DNA of 5,632 bases. Origin: [Eubacterium] saphenum (GTDB lineage Bacteria > Bacillota > Clostridia > Oscillospirales > Ruminococcaceae). Position 1 is the stretch's first letter, and the number at the start of each line of letters is the position of its first letter. Under the pieces are notes generated by a model. That model searched no databases, was not told the origin of the DNA, and saw only the letters and a list, made by a program, of their open reading frames with translations. The position numbers and the translations under genes were made by a program. The DNA lies in contig SFHN01000094.1 in assembly GCA_004555635.1 (NCBI GenBank), positions 1-5,632 on the forward strand, read 5' to 3'. Positions 5,345 through 5,632 of this stretch are shown in pieces.

Positions 5345-5373
5345 TTCACGGCGGCCTGCCGCTTTGATATAAT
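5345..5373 (+). promoter_or_regulatory. Extended -10 promoter for rpsP, with a dyad in its spacer
   Basis: TATAAT (5368-5373) is preceded by TGA, giving an extended -10. A partial -35, TTCACG (5345-5350), lies at 17-base spacing. The spacer contains an inverted repeat GCGGC-CT-GCCGC (5351-5362). Transcription would start near 5380, leaving a very short leader before AAAGGAG (5384-5390). The rpsP gene could also be read from the ylxM promoter, since no clear terminator separates them. Confidence 0.75.
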
Positions 5374-5399
5374 AAATCTTTTGAAAGGAGAACAGAAAA

Positions 5400-5630
5400 A
5401 TGGCAGTAAAAATCAGACTCAGAAGAATGGGCGCAAAGAAGGCTCCCTTTTACAGAGTAGTTGTTGCTGATTCCCGCTACCCCAGAGATGGCCGTTTCAT
5501 CGAGGAGATTGGCTACTACGACCCCACCAAGGACCCCGTTGTAGTTAACATCGACACCGCCAAGGCTGAGGAGTGGATTAAGAAGGGCGCACAGCCTACC
5601 GATACCGTAAAGCGTCTTCTCAAGAAGTAA
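5400..5630 (+). CDS. rpsP: 30S ribosomal protein S16
   Basis: It encodes 76 residues from ATG 5400, preceded by AAAGGAG (5384-5390) at nine bases, to TAA at 5628-5630. The sequence is typical S16 throughout: [20 protein letters not shown], then [21 protein letters not shown], then [12 protein letters not shown]16 binds 16S rRNA and helps early folding of the 30S body. The protein is at the short end for the family because it lacks the basic C-terminal tail many members have. Codon use differs from the neighbours (AGA for Arg, many TAC, ATC, GTT, AAG), as expected for a highly expressed gene. In related Firmicutes this gene leads into a KH-domain protein, rimM and trmD; these would lie beyond the window. 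Confidence 0.98.
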   Translation: MAVKIRLRRMGAKKAPFYRVVVADSRYPRDGRFIEEIGYYDPTKDPVVVNIDTAKAEEWIKKGAQPTDTVKRLLKK

Positions 5631-5632
5631 TT

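Overview
The window looks like ordinary chromosomal DNA from a Gram-positive member of the Clostridia, most likely of the Oscillospiraceae/Ruminococcaceae type. The evidence is the conserved ylxM-ffh-rpsP order, strong AAGGAGG-type ribosome binding sites before almost every gene, sigma-A-type promoters with TGn-extended -10 boxes, and moderate GC content with heavy use of C- and G-ending codons. Taxonomy is inferred from these traits and from protein look, not from a search.

Layout, left to right. Positions 2-544 hold the 3' part of an unidentified gene, probably for an extracytoplasmic or membrane-anchored protein. It converges on a minus-strand gene (642-1103) for a small helical protein of an uncharacterised clostridial family. 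Divergent from that gene is a multi-pass membrane protein (1177-1758), followed by a GC-rich hairpin that may be a weak terminator. Next comes an XRE-type repressor with two C-terminal membrane helices (1945-2445), with a clear promoter (TGGACA-N17-TATGAT) flanked and overlapped by small inverted repeats. Then comes a single-gene unit, 2562-3386, encoding an AraC-type DNA-binding domain fused directly to a GGDEF domain. It has its own extended -10 promoter and a strong intrinsic terminator (3398-3436).

The right third is housekeeping. A perfect consensus promoter (TTGACA-N17-TATAAT, extended -10) drives ylxM (3568-3921) and ffh (3938-5299), the protein part of the signal recognition particle together with its small helix-turn-helix partner. 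A separate extended -10 promoter at about 5345-5373 precedes rpsP (5400-5630), ribosomal protein S16. Ffh targets nascent membrane proteins co-translationally and S16 is an assembly protein of the 30S subunit, so this end of the window concerns translation and membrane protein delivery.

The most interesting object is the AraC-GGDEF gene. It joins a DNA-binding domain to a probable nucleotide-related domain with no sensory input domain between them. It also has a near-ideal Shine-Dalgarno sequence and in-frame ATG exactly at the domain boundary, which could yield a free 146-residue GGDEF protein from the same mRNA. I saw no CRISPR array, transposon, tRNA, rRNA, toxin-antitoxin pair or phage gene.
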